A stretch of 64,000 nucleotides of DNA from Symsagittifera roscoffensis. Its lineage: Eukaryota > Xenacoelomorpha > Acoela > Convolutidae. This document shows, piece after piece, positions 11,808 to 23,555 of this stretch. The notes beneath the pieces are model-generated. The model had not been told where the DNA came from. It ran no database searches and was given only the letters and a program-made list of their open reading frames with translations. The stretch's first letter is position 1. Each line of letters opens with the position of its first letter. A program made the position numbers and the translations under genes. The stretch is from positions 15,613,789 to 15,677,788 of the forward strand of contig NC_087062.1 of NCBI RefSeq assembly GCF_963678635.1, read 5' to 3'.

Positions 11808-12080
11808 GGATTCACACCGCGACTACCCCCTGAGATCTGTGGTTTTGATAACAATTGTATTGGTTCTATTTCTTGGGTATCTTTAGACTCGAACTAGCTT
11901 GATTCATCAACCGGAACTGATTTATCTTTTTTTTCCGCGAGATTTAAACCCGAGCGTCGAATAAGTCCACAAAAATCGGTTCGTAGGATTCACACTCTTT
12001 ACTACCCCCTAAAATTTATGTTTTGGGGTTATGGATTTTCTTTTGTGGGATTCACACTCACGACTACCCCCTGAATGTTG
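11808..12080 (+). repeat. Three spaced copies of a 30-bp motif
   Basis: The motif GGATTCACAC, a few variable bases, then CTACCCCCT and a following TTTTG occurs at 11808, 11986 and 12048. Spacings differ (178 and 62 bp), so it is not a simple tandem repeat. Confidence 0.5.
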
Positions 12081-12367
12081 TATTTTGATTACAAATAATT
12101 TTTCATTGCTTTTGGCTGACAACGATAAACTTGCTGTTAGCTGATTTCTTTGTTCCTATGGTACCATTAAATTCGAATAGCATCGGTATGCTTTCGAAAA
12201 AACTGGTTTGGATTTTTCTTTAAAGAAAAAAATAAAGAATTTTTCTTCTCGTAAAGAAAAAAAGCAATTTAATGCCACCTTCGCAACTACTCAATTCAAG
12301 CTATTTTGAAGAGGAGTTTTTGCATAAGAAATCAATGAAAAATCGATGTTGGCTTGTTGTTTTTTTT

Positions 12368-13751
12368 AACTGACAATAGAAAATTGAGTATCCATTCATC
12401 TCACTCAAAATTCAAAATGTCCTGGCCAGATCGAAGTTCAGCAAAGGAATAATATATTTTTAGCTGAACTAAAATGAAATTTCGGAATGAAAAATTATCT
12501 AACTGATTTTTGAATGTAAGTTTGATTGAAAAACCGACCGCTCTTAGCTTCAACGTCTATGATTCTAAATTTCTGAAGAAAAGTTGATAATATTTGCTTA
12601 ATAGGAGGGCCAAATTGTGCATTTTAACTATGGCGGTACAAGGTTTGAAGCTCAACTTAAAGCTAATGGTCACGAGTCGTACGTGAGAGCAAATGAAAAA
12701 CGAGTTTTCGCTACTCCAAATCGAACAAGAAGCTGAGGGACGCACCAGGTTTCCGTCAATATTATTCACCAATGACTTGATTATTGGCGCAGACAAAACG
12801 CTGCGTAGGCAGAATTCCTTGGAGAACTAAGAAAATAACTGTTCACTTGAAGAGGAGCTGCCTCAAATTGGACTTGATAATCTGAATCGAATCTTCAGCA
12901 GTACGCCTGTCCTTTCTGATAAATCTCCAGTTTCATTTTCAAGGCTTCAAATGAAAATCAAATTCCTTTGATTGTGAAGGTCCCTAACCTAACTAAGACA
13001 GAAAAAACTCTTGGCCAAATTCCTGTGAAGAGAAAGTTTAATGATGGTAAGATCGTTGAACAGTTGAATAGCAAGAAGTTGTAAACTCCCAAGAAACTAC
13101 CGCGAAACAGAACGACCAGGCTGGAAGTTCAACAAGTATTTAAAGTTGCTGCTGCAGAGGAGGCTGCCCAGCATTATTGAAAACTTTGAACAAGGCCATG
13201 TTGGAGCTGAACAGCAATAAAAAAATGAAAGATTGAAACATTGAGACGGTTATTATGGCAAAAGAAGTCAGTCGGGGCCTTTCTACGCTTTCAAATTCAG
13301 ATGTAGCCTAGCACTCTAAAGTGTTCGCAGGACTGAAAGAAATTGTCAGTTTCCATTTTCAAAATTAGAACATTAAATTAGAACATTAATAAGAACATGA
13401 AAAATAAAAATATTAACCTGCTCCGTTAAATTGTTTGAACATGCTTCTTTGATGGAATTTCTGGTCACTGAGTTTGCGAACGTCCTTATTGAAGAAAATT
13501 GCTTTCTTTATGATTTGATTCACAGAAAAATTTAATTTTCGTCTGATTCGGAGAAAGAGTTACTTAAGTTAAATTGTATGTCGTCGTGGGGATTCCTTGT
13601 AGAAAAACGGGGAATCGCCGTAAGCAATGACAACTCTGAGGAAAATTTGAGCCAGCGTGAGAATGCACAGCAGAGAAATCATAGTTTGCGAAAAGGCAAA
13701 GCATCCTGGAAATTTTGAACGAAAAATTGGCTCTGAATTGTTTTGGGATGA
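12368..13751 (+). repeat. Tandem array unit 1, 3' half missing
   Basis: Starts at AACTGACAATAGA, the same start as units 2 and 3. It carries both internal segments that units 2 and 3 each lack one of. It stops matching after TTTTGGGATGAG (about 13751), where the full unit continues GGATTTGAAGAGG. The short block before the start (12250-12367) is also present before unit 2 (13850-13967) but not before unit 3. Confidence 0.75.
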
Positions 13752-13967
13752 GAATTTTTCTTTTGTGAAAACATTTTTATTTTCTGCAAAAACATTTTTT
13801 TAGTGGATAGAGAGAGCAAAAAAGAAAAAAGTCCTAATCAGGAATCAAGCGTAAAGAAAAAAGCAATTTAATGCCACCATCGCAACTACTCAATTCAAGC
13901 AATTTTGAAGAGGAGCTTTTGCATAAAAAATCAATGAAAAATCGATGTTGGCTTGGTGTTTTTTTTT

Positions 13968-16900
13968 AACTGACAATAGAAGTTTGATTATCCATTATCT
14001 CACTCAAAATTCAAAATGTCCTGGCCAGATCGAAGTTTAGCAAAGGAATAATATATTTTTAGCTGAACTAAAATGAAATTCGGAATCAAAAACTATCTAA
14101 CTGATTTTTGAATGAAAGTTTGATTGAAAAACTGACCGCTCTTAGCTTCAACGTCTATGATTCTAAACTTTTGAAGAAAAATTGGTAAGATTTGTTTAAT
14201 AGGAGGGCCAAATTGTGCATTGTGATTGTGAAAGTCATTAACCTAACTAAGACAGACAAAACTCTCAGCCAAATTCCTATGAAGAGAAAGTTTATTGATG
14301 GTAAAATCGTTGAACAGTTGAATAGCAAGAAGTTGTACACTCTCGAGATACTACCGTGAAACAGAAGGACCAGGCTGGAAGTTCAACAAGCATTTAAAGT
14401 TGCTGCTGCAGAGGAGGCTGCCTAGCATTTCTGACAACTTTGAACAAGACATTGTTGGAGCTGAACACCACAATAAAAAAAATGAAAGATTCAAACATTG
14501 AGACGGCTAATATGGCAAAAGAAGTCAGTCGGGGCCTTTTTACGCTTTCAAATTCAAATGTAGCCTAGCACTCTTAGGTGTTCGCAGGAAAGAAAGAAGT
14601 TGTCAGTTTCTATTTTCAAAATTAAAACATTAAATTAGAACATTAATTAGAACATTCAAAATTAGAATATTAACCTGCTCCATTAAATTGTTTGAACATG
14701 CTTCTTTGTTGGAATTTCTGGTCACTGAGTTTGCGAATGTCCTTATTGAAGAAAATTTTTTTCTTTATGATTTGATTCTCAGGAAAATTTAACTTTCGTC
14801 TGATTCGGAAAAAGAATTACTGAAGTTAAATTGTATGACGTGGTGATTGCTTGTGGAAAAACGGGGAATCGCCGTAAACAATGACGACTCTGAGGAATAT
14901 TTGAGCCAGCGTGAGAATGCACAGCAGAGAACATAATTTGCGAAAAGGCAACGCATCCTGGAAATTTTGAACGAAAAATTGGCTCTAAGCTGTTTTCGGA
15001 TGAGGATTTGAAGAGGTATGAACTAGAGCCTGATAGGGTGGACAGAAACACAAGAACTGTCTACCCTGACAGCCACTACTATCAACTACGGATCCAAAAA
15101 ATCAAATTTAACACTTTCAGTTCAAGACTAAATCTGAAAACTTGTTTGCTCTTTTGAATACTTCGATTGTTTTTTGATTTCAAAAGAAATGATTTAGCAA
15201 AAAACTAAATTTGCGTATTGTTTAAAGAAATGTAAGGGTGGCCTTTTTTTCCACAAAAACACCCTTTTCCTTTAAATTTTTGTCCTCATTTTGATGTTTC
15301 AATAACTTTGAATTGAGTTTGGGATGCCTGTGGGATTGTTTGAGCAAGGTTGGCCTTGAAATAGTCGCTGTAAGAAACCGAGTGTTGCGTTTTTGAATTT
15401 TTTTAAGACAATTCCAGGAGATATTTCCATTTTTTAAATTAAATTGTTCTAGAAGCCATCAGATTTCGTTATCCTTCCTCGGTTACGCGGCTTAGCATAA
15501 AGCAAAGGAGGGATTAAATGCTCTGGAAAGTGCTCGGAAAAACAAGGGACCTCGAAGGGAGCTGACAACTCGGAAATGGTTTTACTGAGTCCGTCTAACC
15601 ACCCCTATTGGACCAGAAACTACTGTTTCGTCTACACTATCTGAGTCCAGCGGCGAGGAGGAGATAGATTTGGAAGGTCATTTTTACAGAGAAAAACCTT
15701 TCAGTTTGATTACCCTTATATCGTCTTGATGAGACAAACTGATCCAAATTCAAGTCGAGATTAGTGCTTCTTGTTAACTTTATACTATTTTGAGGCTCAT
15801 TTCGTATTCTATTTGAAAGCTTGGGAAATTGTGTTTCAAATTGATAAAGGTTCACGATCTCTTGAAGTTTTTCATTAAATGTAGTTTTTTGGTCTCAACG
15901 TTCTAAACTTATTCAAGATAATTCAGTTGTGTTTATATGTGATTCTCGTTTGTTTGTTAATGCAGTCTTGTTTGTTCTTATCGATGAAATCCAAAATTCT
16001 TTCAAGTTTTTGTTTGTGTGTTTCAAATGTTTTATTATGAGAGAAGCAATTTACTTGAAAAAAAAACTTGAGTTACTCAAACTAAATAGCGGTACATCGA
16101 AAAAATAAAACAGCTTCTTGCAAATCAAATTATTATCACTATGCTCATCATGTGACCCATTTGAATGAATGTTTTTCTTGAGTTTAAAGAGCTGTACTTT
16201 AGTTTGCTCTTCTTCAATACTTGATTTAACAAAGAATCAAAAGGTGTTTTTTCAGGGTGTTCGGCTTTTTTGGGAAAATTTGATTCCTTCCTAGTCTCGG
16301 ATTACTTGTTTCGACTAAATTAAGATCATCAAAGCTTTTTCTGAAAATCTAGGTTGCAATGTTGCCTAAAAAAATAGACTGGAAAAATTTGCTACATTGC
16401 GATTGGACATGCAGTGAAGAATTTCGTGGACGACAAGCCATTCCTATATTGAAGCTACACTCTAGAGTTTGTCGAGAATATGCAATGAAAAAGAAGCCTG
16501 GATGTCTCGCTACGAAGTTTGTCTTCAACCCTACAAGAATTTACGGTAAGTATTCAAAATAGATCATTATGAAGTCGGAGGTTACAACTTGAAACATAAA
16601 GGTGGAGCTACAATTTTTGCTGCACATGTTTTCAGAGATTTTCATCTTGGATTTCTAGTTCCCATAGGTGATGGAATGACTGATCTGTCAATTATTAGGA
16701 AACAAAGTTCTAAAAAAAAATAGCTGCAATATCTCATGCTTAGCCCTGTTCGTTTTGATAACTCAAACTGAAACCCAAATGCTGAATATGATTTTACGAG
16801 TAAAAAAGGTATAGTTCGAAAGGACTTATCCTGTCCTGAAACCCGGACAGGAAACTTTGGTTAAAAATGACAAGCATTTCTTCGATGAGAATGATTGCAA

Positions 16901-17019
16901 ATGTACTAGCTGTCTTCAAAATTATGTTAACTCTGAAGTTGTAAGTTCTGATGACGAGTTTGAGGATTGATGAGATAATTGTAAAAAACCTCGAAGTTTT
17001 CCGTTCCGAATGTTTTTTT
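13968..17019 (+). repeat. Tandem array unit 2, about 3.05 kb
   Basis: Near-identical to unit 3 over most of its length. Relative to unit 1 it lacks about 345 bp (the segment 12623-12967 of unit 1). It ends in GAATGTTTTTTTA directly before unit 3. The coding remnants inside are described under unit 3. Confidence 0.8.
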
Positions 17020-20000
17020 AACTGACAATAGAAAGTTGAGTATTCATTCATCTCACTCAAAATTCAAAATGTCCTAGCCAGATCGAAGTTTAGCAAAGGA
17101 ATAATATATTTTCAGCTGAACTGAAATGAAATTCGGAATCAAAAATTATCTAACTGATTTTTGAATGTAAGTTTGATTGAAAAACTGACCGCTCTTAGCT
17201 TCAACGTCTATGATTCTAAATTTTTGAAGAAAAGCTGATAAGATTCGCTTAATAGGAGGGCCAAATTGTGCATTTTAACTATGGCGGTACAAGGTTTGAA
17301 GCTCAACTTAAAGCTAATGGTCACGAGTCGTACGTGAGAGCAAATGAAAAACGAGTTTTCGCTACTCCAAATCGAACAAGAAGCTGAGGGACGCACCAGG
17401 TTTCCGTCAATATTATTCACCAATGACTTGATTATTGGCGCAGACAAAACGCTGCGTAGGCAGAATTCCTTGGAGAACTAAGAAAATAACTGTTCACTTG
17501 AAGAGGAGCTGCCTCAAATTGGACTTGATAATCTGAATCGAATCTTCAGCAGTACGCCTGTCCTTTCTGATAAATCTCCAGTTTCATTTTCAAGGCTTCA
17601 AATGAAAATCAAATTCCTTTGATTGTGAAGGTCCCTAACCTAACTAAGACAGAAAAAACTCTTGGCCAAATTCCTGTGAAGAGAAAGTTTAATGATGGTA
17701 AGATCGTTGAACAGTTGAATAGCAAGAAGTTGTACACTCCCAAGAAACTACCGCGAAACAGAACGACCAGGCTGGAAGTTCAACAAGTATTCTTTATGAT
17801 TTGATTCACAGAAAAATTTAATTTTCGTCTGATTCGGAGAAAGAGTTACTTAAGTTAAATTGTATGTCGTCGTGGGGATTCCTTGTGGAAAAACTGGGAA
17901 TCGCCGTAAGCAATGACGACTCTGAGGAAAATTTGAGCGAGCGTGAGAATGCACAGCAGAGAGAACATAATTTGCGAAAAGGCAACGCATCCTGGAAATT
18001 TTGAACGAAAAATTGGCTCCAAACTGTTTTCGGATGAGGATTTGAAGAGGTATGTACTAGAGCCTGATAGGGTGGACAGAAACACAAGAACTGTCTACCC
18101 TGACAGCCACTACTATCAACTACGGATCCAAAAATTCAAATTTAACGCTTTCAGTTCAAGACTAAATCTGAAAACTTGTTTGCTTTTTTGAATACTTCGA
18201 TTGTTTTTTGATTTCAAAAGAAATGATTTAGCAAATAACTAAATTTGCGTATTGTTTAAAGAAATGTAAGGGTACACCCTTTTCCTTTCAATTTTTGTCC
18301 TCATTTTGATGTTTCAATCACTTTGAATTGAGTTTGGGATGCCTGTGGGATTGTTTGAGCAAGGTTGGCACTGAAATAGTCGCTGTAAGAAACCGAGTGT
18401 TGCATTTTTGAATTTTTTCAAGACAATTCCAGGAGTTATTTCCATTTTTTAAATTAAATTGTTCTAGAAGCAATCAGATTTCGTTATTCTTCCTCGGTTA
18501 CGCGGCTTACCATAAAGCAAAGGAGGGATTAAATGCTCTGGAAAGTGCTCGGAAAACCAAGGGACCTCGAAGGGAGCTGACAACTCGGAAATGGTTTTAC
18601 TGAGTCCGTCCAACCACCCCTATTGGACCAGAAACGACTGCTTCGTCTACACTATCTGAGTCCAGCGGCGAGGAGGAGCTAGATTTGGAAGGTCATTTTT
18701 ACAGAGAACCTGTGCATCGTCAAACCTTTCAGTTTGATTACCCTTATATCGTCTTGATGAGACAGACTGATCCAAATTCAAGTCGAGATTAGTGCTTCTT
18801 GTTAACTTTATACTATTTTGAGGCTCATTTCGTATTCTATTTGGAAGCTTGGGAAATTGTGTTTCAAATTGATAAAGGTTCACGATCTCTTGAAGTTTTT
18901 CATTAAATGTAGTTTTTTGGTCTCAACGTTCTAAACTTATTCAAGATAATTCAGTTGTGTTTATATGTGATTCTTGTTTGTTTGTTAATGCAGTCTTGTT
19001 TGTTCTTATCGAAGAAATCCACAATTCTTTCAAGTTTTTGTTTTTGTGTTTCAAATGTTTTATTATGAGAGAAGCAATTTACTTGAAAAAAAACTTCAGT
19101 TACTCAAACTAAATAGCGGTACATCGAAATAATAAAACAGCTTCTTGCAAATCAAATTATTATCACTATGCTCATCATGTGACCCATTTGAATGAATGTT
19201 TTTCTTGAGTTTAAAGAGCTGTACTTTAGTTTGATCTTTTTCAATACTTGATTTAACAAAGAATCAAAAGGTATTTTTTCAGGGTGTTCGGCTTTTTTTG
19301 GGAAAATTTGATTCCTTCCTAATCTCGGATTACTTGTTTCGACTAAATTAAGATCATCAAAGCTTTTTCTGAAAACCTAGTTTGCAATGTTGCCTAAAAA
19401 AAATAGACTGGAAAAATTTGCTACATTGCGATTGGACAGGCAGTGAAGAATTTGGTGGACGAGAAGCCATTCCTATATTGAAGCTACACTATAGAGTTTG
19501 TCGAAAATATGCAATGAAAAAGAAGCCTGGATGTCTCGCTACGAAGTTTGTCTTCAATCCTACAAAAATTTACGGTAAGTATTCAAAATAGATCATTATG
19601 AAATCGTAGGTATAACATGAAACATAAAGGTGGAGCTACAATTTTTGCTGCACATGTTTTCAGAGATTTTCATCTTGGATTTCTAGTTCCCATAGGTGAT
19701 GGAATAACTGATCTGTCAATTATTAGGAAACAAAGTTCTAAAAAGAAAATAGCTGCAATATCTCATGCTTAGCCCTGTTCGTTCTAATAACTCAAACTGA
19801 AACCCAAATGCTGAATATGATTTTACGAGTAATAAAGGTGTAGTTCGAAAGGACTTATCGAGTCCTGAAACCCGGACAGGAAAATTTGGTTAAAATGACA
19901 AGCATTTCTTCGATGAGAATCATTGCAAATGTACTAGCTGTCTTCAAAATTATGTTAAATCTGAAGTTGTAAGTTCTGATGACGAGTTTGAGGATTGATG

Positions 20001-20048
20001 AGATAATTGTAAGAAACCTCGAAGTTTTCCGTTCTGAATGTTTTTTTA
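17020..20048 (+). repeat. Tandem array unit 3, about 3.03 kb
   Basis: Matches unit 2 along its length; the 79-codon minus frame at 17208-17447 is nearly identical to 12557-12796 in unit 1. Relative to unit 1 it lacks about 363 bp (unit 1 positions about 13141-13504). It is followed immediately by transposase-like coding remnants. Confidence 0.8.
17230..19998 (+). pseudogene. Decayed coding sequence inside array unit 3
   Basis: Several plus-strand blocks read as real protein but are separated by stops and frame changes. They are: a basic block with KFNDGKIVEQLNSKK (17619-17790); a block open 17828-18004 with LNCMSSWGFLVEKLGIAV and an acidic, Glu/Asn-rich end; a block with KLFSDEDLKRYVLEPDRVDR (about 18010-18125); a block with FVFNPTKIYG ending near 19575; a block with GGATIFAAHVFRDFHLGFL (about 19630-19690); and a Cys-containing acidic end, ENHCKCTSCLQNYV to DEFED, with a stop at 19996-19998. 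The matching blocks in unit 2 and, partly, unit 1 show that the same ORF was amplified. No known family was recognised. Its position beside a transposase suggests a second transposon-encoded protein. Confidence 0.55.
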
Positions 20049-21271
20049 GCAGCAGTGAACTAGTTTCCGAGAGTACACCAAATAGTATTCTAAAAGTGAA
20101 AAGCAGTTTTTTCTACCAAAAGAAGCAATAAACGGAGTCAAAAATGGGAGGAGGTTAGACTTTCGCGGAAACGTTTTGCAATTCAGAAGATATCGATTGA
20201 TGACGAGCACTCTGCTTCTAGGGAACAATGATACAACAACACTGCCTGCTGATTTAAGTTGAACTAACAATTCCCTTTGTCCCGTAGAAACTTAACAACC
20301 TGAGAGTCCCCTGAGTCCTCGTTTTTCCAATTTCGTTTCGGAACTCGACTCGTTTGATGCAGACAAATGTTTCAATGGGGTTAACAGGCCCAATTATTTT
20401 TTCGCTCCTTTATATGGAAAGTCTGATGTGTCTGCTGAAAATTCAAAAATTCTTTTGAGAGCTTTTTGCGCTCGACATCACCTCAATGATGCTGCCGCTT
20501 CTGATTTCCACTCTGTTGTTATGTCTTTAATTCCTGCTCCAAATGGAATATTACCAGGAAGTCTGTTTGTTTCAACTAGAAAAAAAAACTTCTGCGCAAT
20601 AATTTAAGATTCAAAAACAGCACTTTGAATTCTTCACTTTGCATTCTCTATTTCAATGCTCAGCTTAAACAAGTCTTGTTAAAAAATTGCAAAATATTCG
20701 AAAAATCTTTTCTTGATCGTCTCACTCGTTTTGCGAATTCAGATAAAATTTAGACAAAGCTCCTCCCTTTGACTTTTCTTGTAATGATGGTGAAGTTAAT
20801 TTAAATTTGTCAACTGATGGTGTAAACGTAAAGGATTCCTCAAATAAGCAAAACATGTGGCCTATACATATTTATGCATTTAAGAATGCACTTAACAACA
20901 TATGCATTTTTTGAGTTCAATTGAAATCCATCTGCTGAAAGAGACGTCCATTTTCTGGTTTCGAAAGTTGCATTTAATTTTTAGATTTCCCATCGAAATA
21001 AAATTTGCACCTTTTGATCCAGTCTTCTCAAATTGGGATCGTTTTATTGATAAATTGCATATCAGAATTTCAAACAGCTTCAGGGGCTATCTTTTTTTGT
21101 TTTTCGAAAGTTGAGAATTTTTCAAAAAATAAGTCATTTTTTTCAAAAAAAGTTTTATGTTCACTTGCGTTCATTGACTCTTTTCCAACAGTCTGTTGGC
21201 TATGTTTTAATGTTAAATTGTCTGGCATGTTTGCAGAGAGTGAATTTGTATCGAGACATATAAAAATTTAA
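20049..21271 (+). pseudogene. Decayed TNP2/CACTA-like transposase
   Basis: A frame around 20395-20610 contains FAPLYGKSDVSAENSKILL, then a hydrophobic-rich stretch ending LIPAPNGILPGSLFVST. Another around 20800-20870 contains LSTDGVNVKDSSNKQNMWPI. A third near 21150-21230 contains IDSFPTVCWLCFN. This order (LY-G-S-L, LP-S, then TDG-SS-WP-I, then a D-x-P-x-C-x2-C block) is the pattern of the TNP2-like proteins of animal CACTA-type DNA transposons. The assignment comes from memory of the family. Stops and frameshifts are frequent and no terminal inverted repeats were found. It starts directly after tandem unit 3, so the array may be part of the same element. Confidence 0.5.
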
Positions 21272-23555
21272 ATGTTAGTAGGCCTAGTTTTTTAAAAACA
21301 TTTTTGAATTTTTTCTATTTCTGAATTTTTTCAATTTTCAATTTGTTGCATCGCAAGTGGTGTGAAGTTCCGCTTTACATCTGTGTTGATTTTTCACAGG
21401 TCCAGATTTAAATTATCCAGACAAAACGCATAAAATTTAAATTTAAAAGGCCTTTTTCATATTGGGTTGATTTTAGACAAAAAGATGAGAAAACTTGCTT
21501 ACCAGTTCGCGAAAAACGCGTTTTAAATCTCAAGAGTTATGCGTTTTGTCCGGATAATTTATATCAGCACTGCACTCTTGTATAAATTGGTACTCCGTTT
21601 TCTTGTGTTTGGATCAAGAGTTTTTATATACCAATCCTTCTATATTCAATTTTGGTTTAAAACCTTATTTGAAACAGTTATTTTATTAATCGAACTGAAA
21701 TTGTTGCACAGACCCGAATTGTGAACATTGTGAACAAGGACTACTAATGTGACTCGTCAGTGAACATTCTCACTGGAAAACATCATTAATATTTACTGGT
21801 TATTTAAAATTTTTCGGCCATTTTCAAATTGAATATATGAACGTCAATTGTTTTCCAGAGCCTAGATTTGAAAATTTCTGAACAGAAATTAGATGGGAAA
21901 TAAGGTTTTTCTGATTAGAAATAGCCCAGTTTTAGAAAATTTGGACCAGAATTTAGGGATCTACTTAACAATTCCCCCTCCCCCCTTCAAGAAAGGGGGA
22001 GATTCTTTAGTAGATACAATAGAGGGGAGATTCTTTAGTAGGTACAATGGGGGAGAGATTCTTATGTAGATCCGAATTTAGATTAGGAAAAGCTTTTTCT
22101 GATTAGAAATAGTCTAGATTTAGAAAATTTCTGACCAGAAATTGGATTGGAAATAAAGAAATTATGAAAACCCATACTTTTTTAAACATTTCGCAAAGAA
22201 TTCCTGACCAGAATTTGAGATCGGAAATGAAGTATTTCATTGCAGAATTAAAAAATTCATAGGTACGGGTAACCAGAAGCTTACATCTCTGAATTTTGAC
22301 CCCGATTTTTTGCGCACTAGTCCACAAATTGTCTATGAGCTAACGAAATGTCGCGACGCTAGACAGTTCTTTTATTTAGTGACCTTGTGAGTTACATCAT
22401 GTGAAGCAAAAAAAGTATTCTAAGCGCTGACAGATTTTGCGGTCGATGTCAGTAAGATTTCAAAAGACAGAGTTGTCTCGCGAAAAACGGATGTCTTCAG
22501 CCATTCAATCAACTATCCTTTCAAGTTTTGGTCGATTGATGAAAATAAATTCAAATCGAGTTTTTTTTCTTAAAATCCAGCCAAATATTGAATTCATCTT
22601 CATATCACATGATATTTTCTGTCAATTAGGAATATAAGTTGATTATATAATCAACTGAGCTTCCAAAACTTATCTAATAGGTGCCGACTTGAACACGAGC
22701 CAAAATAGCCCATTTTTTCTTCAATTTGCTGAGAAACTGACCTCCCAACTTTTATTTTACTTAGAATTCAACGCTACATTATACCGTTTTCTCACTAGTA
22801 TTTACCACTCTTTTTTGCTTTTTCGCCTATTTCGATCACATTCCTCAAAAAAATAACACGAAATTTCGAGATATATTTTTTGTGTTACTTCGAATTTCGG
22901 TTACTAAGTCAATGTGATAAGAACATTCTTGGCTAATGGCACAGCAACTGGCTATCTTTGATTTCTATAAGGTTTGCATTCTGGTTTTTTATTGAAGCCA
23001 TCCAATTTTTACAAAGAAGACAACTTCTTAAAAACCGAGCTTGTTTTTTTCCGAACCTTTGAAAAATGTGGAGCTTTGTATTCCATTGTTTTAGTTTTCC
23101 ACGCAACCGGTCATCCTTTGAGTATATTTGCACAGTAACCGGTCATCCTTGTTTCTCATCGCTGAAGTTTCTTTTTAAGACTTATGTTGAGCTTGTTTTC
23201 GCCACGCTGTTGTTTCTTCTTAGGATAAACACTCCGACTCAATTTCTATGATGTTTTAATTTCTTAATATTTTTTTTAATCGACATAATAATTTGGGTTG
23301 AAAGCTGAAATTCTCTTTTGTTTCAATTTTTAACCCCTTTCAAAATTCTTCAACCTATTTAATCCTTAATTTCAACTGTCATTTTTAAATTTAAGTTGAG
23401 TTTAGGTCGAATTATTTGTATGGTCAATGATATTTAGGTTCAATACTATGGTATCAATTTTTCATGGCTGCTTGTCCATTGGAATTAATCAAAAATTTCG
23501 ATACTAATACATTCGAAATGGAAATTCAGCATGCATTCGGGCATTTTGACAGGTT
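21272..23555. other. AT-rich intergenic region with short repeats
   Basis: No gene seen. A three-copy tandem repeat of about 31 bp (GGGGAGATTCTTTAGTAG and a ACAAT-type spacer) lies at 21993-22075. Two diverged copies of a block with TTTTTCTGATTAGAAATAG flank it (about 21905 and 22090). A CCGGTCATCCTT motif is doubled at 23105 and 23139. An AATAAA on the minus strand near 22987 could serve the gene that ends at 23556. Confidence 0.5.
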
